The notes under the pieces are model-generated. The model worked only from the letters and a program-made list of their open reading frames with translations. It made no database searches and was not told where the DNA came from. 64,000 nucleotides of DNA from Muribaculum intestinale. GTDB taxonomy: Bacteria > Bacteroidota > Bacteroidia > Bacteroidales > Muribaculaceae. The position numbers were made by a program, and so were the translations under genes. How positions within the stretch are numbered: the stretch's first letter is position 1; every line of letters begins with the position of its first letter. Of this stretch, positions 63,234-64,000 are shown piece after piece. The DNA lies in NCBI RefSeq assembly GCF_002201515.1, contig NZ_CP021421.1:372001-436000 (forward strand), read 5' to 3'.

Positions 63234-64000
63234 ATGGCTGAAATCAATATTGCCGGCATAATGCGTGCCGGAGCATATTCGCCAAACCATATCGGCAACG
63301 ACGCCGCGATATTCAACGCTGTGGCTGACCAACTGCGCAAACGCGGATGCATAGTCAATATCTACAGCGAGGAACAGTTCAACAACGGCCAGGTAAACGA
63401 ACCGGTAATCATCAACATGTGCCGTGAAATGAAATCGATACAGCGCCTGCAGCAACTCGAGGATGAAGGTGTGCTTGTAATCAATTCAGGCTACGGCATC
63501 GAGAACTGCACACGCGAACGCATGACCCGCATACTCGTAGGGAGCAATATCCCATACCCCGAGAGTCTTATCGTAAACACCGACGAGAGTGTGAAGGGTG
63601 CACTGAAGGATGCCGCGTTCAGCCAGTGCTGGATAAAACGCGGCGACTTCCATGCCATGCACAAAGAGGATGTAAGCTATGTGCGCCATCCCGAGGAAGC
63701 ACAGGAAGTACTTCAGGAGTACTTTCTCCGCGGTATAAAGCGTGCCGTCATCAACCGACATCTCGTAGGCGACCTGATTAAATTCTATGGCGTGCAGGGC
63801 ACACCGTTCTTCTTCTGGTTCTATCCGTTCGACGAAGGCCACTCCAAATATGGCCACGAAGCCATCAACGGAAAGAGCAAAGGGATAGAATTTGACCGGC
63901 AGCATATGCGCGACATATGCCAGCGCGCATCAGAAGTACTTGATGTAAAGATATATGGTGGTGACTGCATAGTAAGTCCCGACGGAGACATACGCATAAT
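63234..64000 (+). CDS. ATP-grasp-like protein, cut by window end
   Basis: At least 255 residues; the gene runs past the window end. It opens MAEINIAGIMRAGAYSPNH with a Rossmann-like first part (about 1-100), followed by an ATP-grasp-type region: CWIKRGDFHAMHKEDVSY, ATP-lid-like HLVGDLIKFYG, and YGGDCIVSPDGDIR at the cut. It probably ligates an amino or carboxyl group to another substrate. It likely belongs with the preceding nucleotidyltransferase. The missing C-terminus would hold the metal-binding residues, so the call is tentative. Confidence 0.6.
   Translation, partial: MAEINIAGIMRAGAYSPNHIGNDAAIFNAVADQLRKRGCIVNIYSEEQFNNGQVNEPVIINMCREMKSIQRLQQLEDEGVLVINSGYGIENCTRERMTRILVGSNIPYPESLIVNTDESVKGALKDAAFSQCWIKRGDFHAMHKEDVSYVRHPEEAQEVLQEYFLRGIKRAVINRHLVGDLIKFYGVQGTPFFFWFYPFDEGHSKYGHEAINGKSKGIEFDRQHMRDICQRASEVLDVKIYGGDCIVSPDGDIRI

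Noticed and set aside
1..64000. CRISPR arrays, tRNA or rRNA genes
   Set aside because: No evenly spaced repeat series and no cloverleaf-like or rRNA-like sequence was recognised by eye; a tRNA scan could still reveal one.

Overview
The window reads as a chromosome segment of a gut-type Bacteroidales bacterium, most likely Muribaculaceae or a close relative. Support comes from the Bacteroidetes promoter signature (-7 box TAnnTTTG, here and there with TTTG 19-20 bases upstream), the lack of clear Shine-Dalgarno sites, the type B L31 gene, the rpmB-rpmG-DUF4295 cluster, the pdxJ-exbB-exbD-tonB order and the debranching enzyme/glycosyltransferase/GH57 glycogen cluster. The G+C-rich codon use is higher than in typical Bacteroides. 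The family assignment is inference; there is no rRNA gene here. I saw no tRNA gene, CRISPR array or replication origin.

Layout. 1-5.2 kb: SRPBCC protein, argH, a lipoprotein, rpmE2 and a biotinylated carboxyltransferase (oadA-like). 5.4-11.7 kb: a minus-strand cassette of phage-structure-like genes (small protein, SU10-type capsid-like protein, adaptor-like protein, short portal-like protein) behind a good housekeeping-type promoter, split by a complete IS21-family element with 26-bp ends and an 8-bp target duplication. 11.8-20.9 kb: pepT, miaA, a rubrerythrin, a flavodoxin/ferredoxin protein, a DUF2027-Smr protein, a DUF6056 membrane protein and an exported protein with two different phosphoesterase domains. 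21-26.3 kb: a GH2-PA14 enzyme and a serine-type sulfatase, without SusC/SusD partners. 26.3-31.6 kb: a quinol nitric-oxide reductase divergent from lutABC (lactate oxidation). 31.6-38 kb: ribosomal proteins L28 and L33 with a 49-residue DUF4295 protein, a queuosine-precursor transporter, TonB/ExbD/ExbB, pdxJ, a CBS protein and nadK. 38-51 kb: a SUMF1-sialidase fusion, amt, priA, malQ, a GH20 hexosaminidase, an EamA transporter and a lipid kinase. 51.3-56.1 kb: glycogen genes. 56.2-64 kb: a U32 peptidase-family gene behind a leader that contains a terminator, a tandem ABC ATPase, a NahK-like kinase, pdxA, a nucleotidyltransferase and an ATP-grasp gene cut by the window end.

How they work together. 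malQ, the debranching enzyme, the GT4/5 enzyme and GH57 form an alpha-glucan storage and turnover set. GH2, sulfatase, GH20 and the sialidase-fold protein point to foraging on host or plant glycans. lutABC and qNOR could share the quinone pool, coupling lactate oxidation to NO removal. pdxJ and pdxA are two steps of de novo vitamin B6 synthesis. The least ordinary parts are the capsid/portal cassette, the promoter-hairpin unit before the U32 gene, and several unusual domain fusions.
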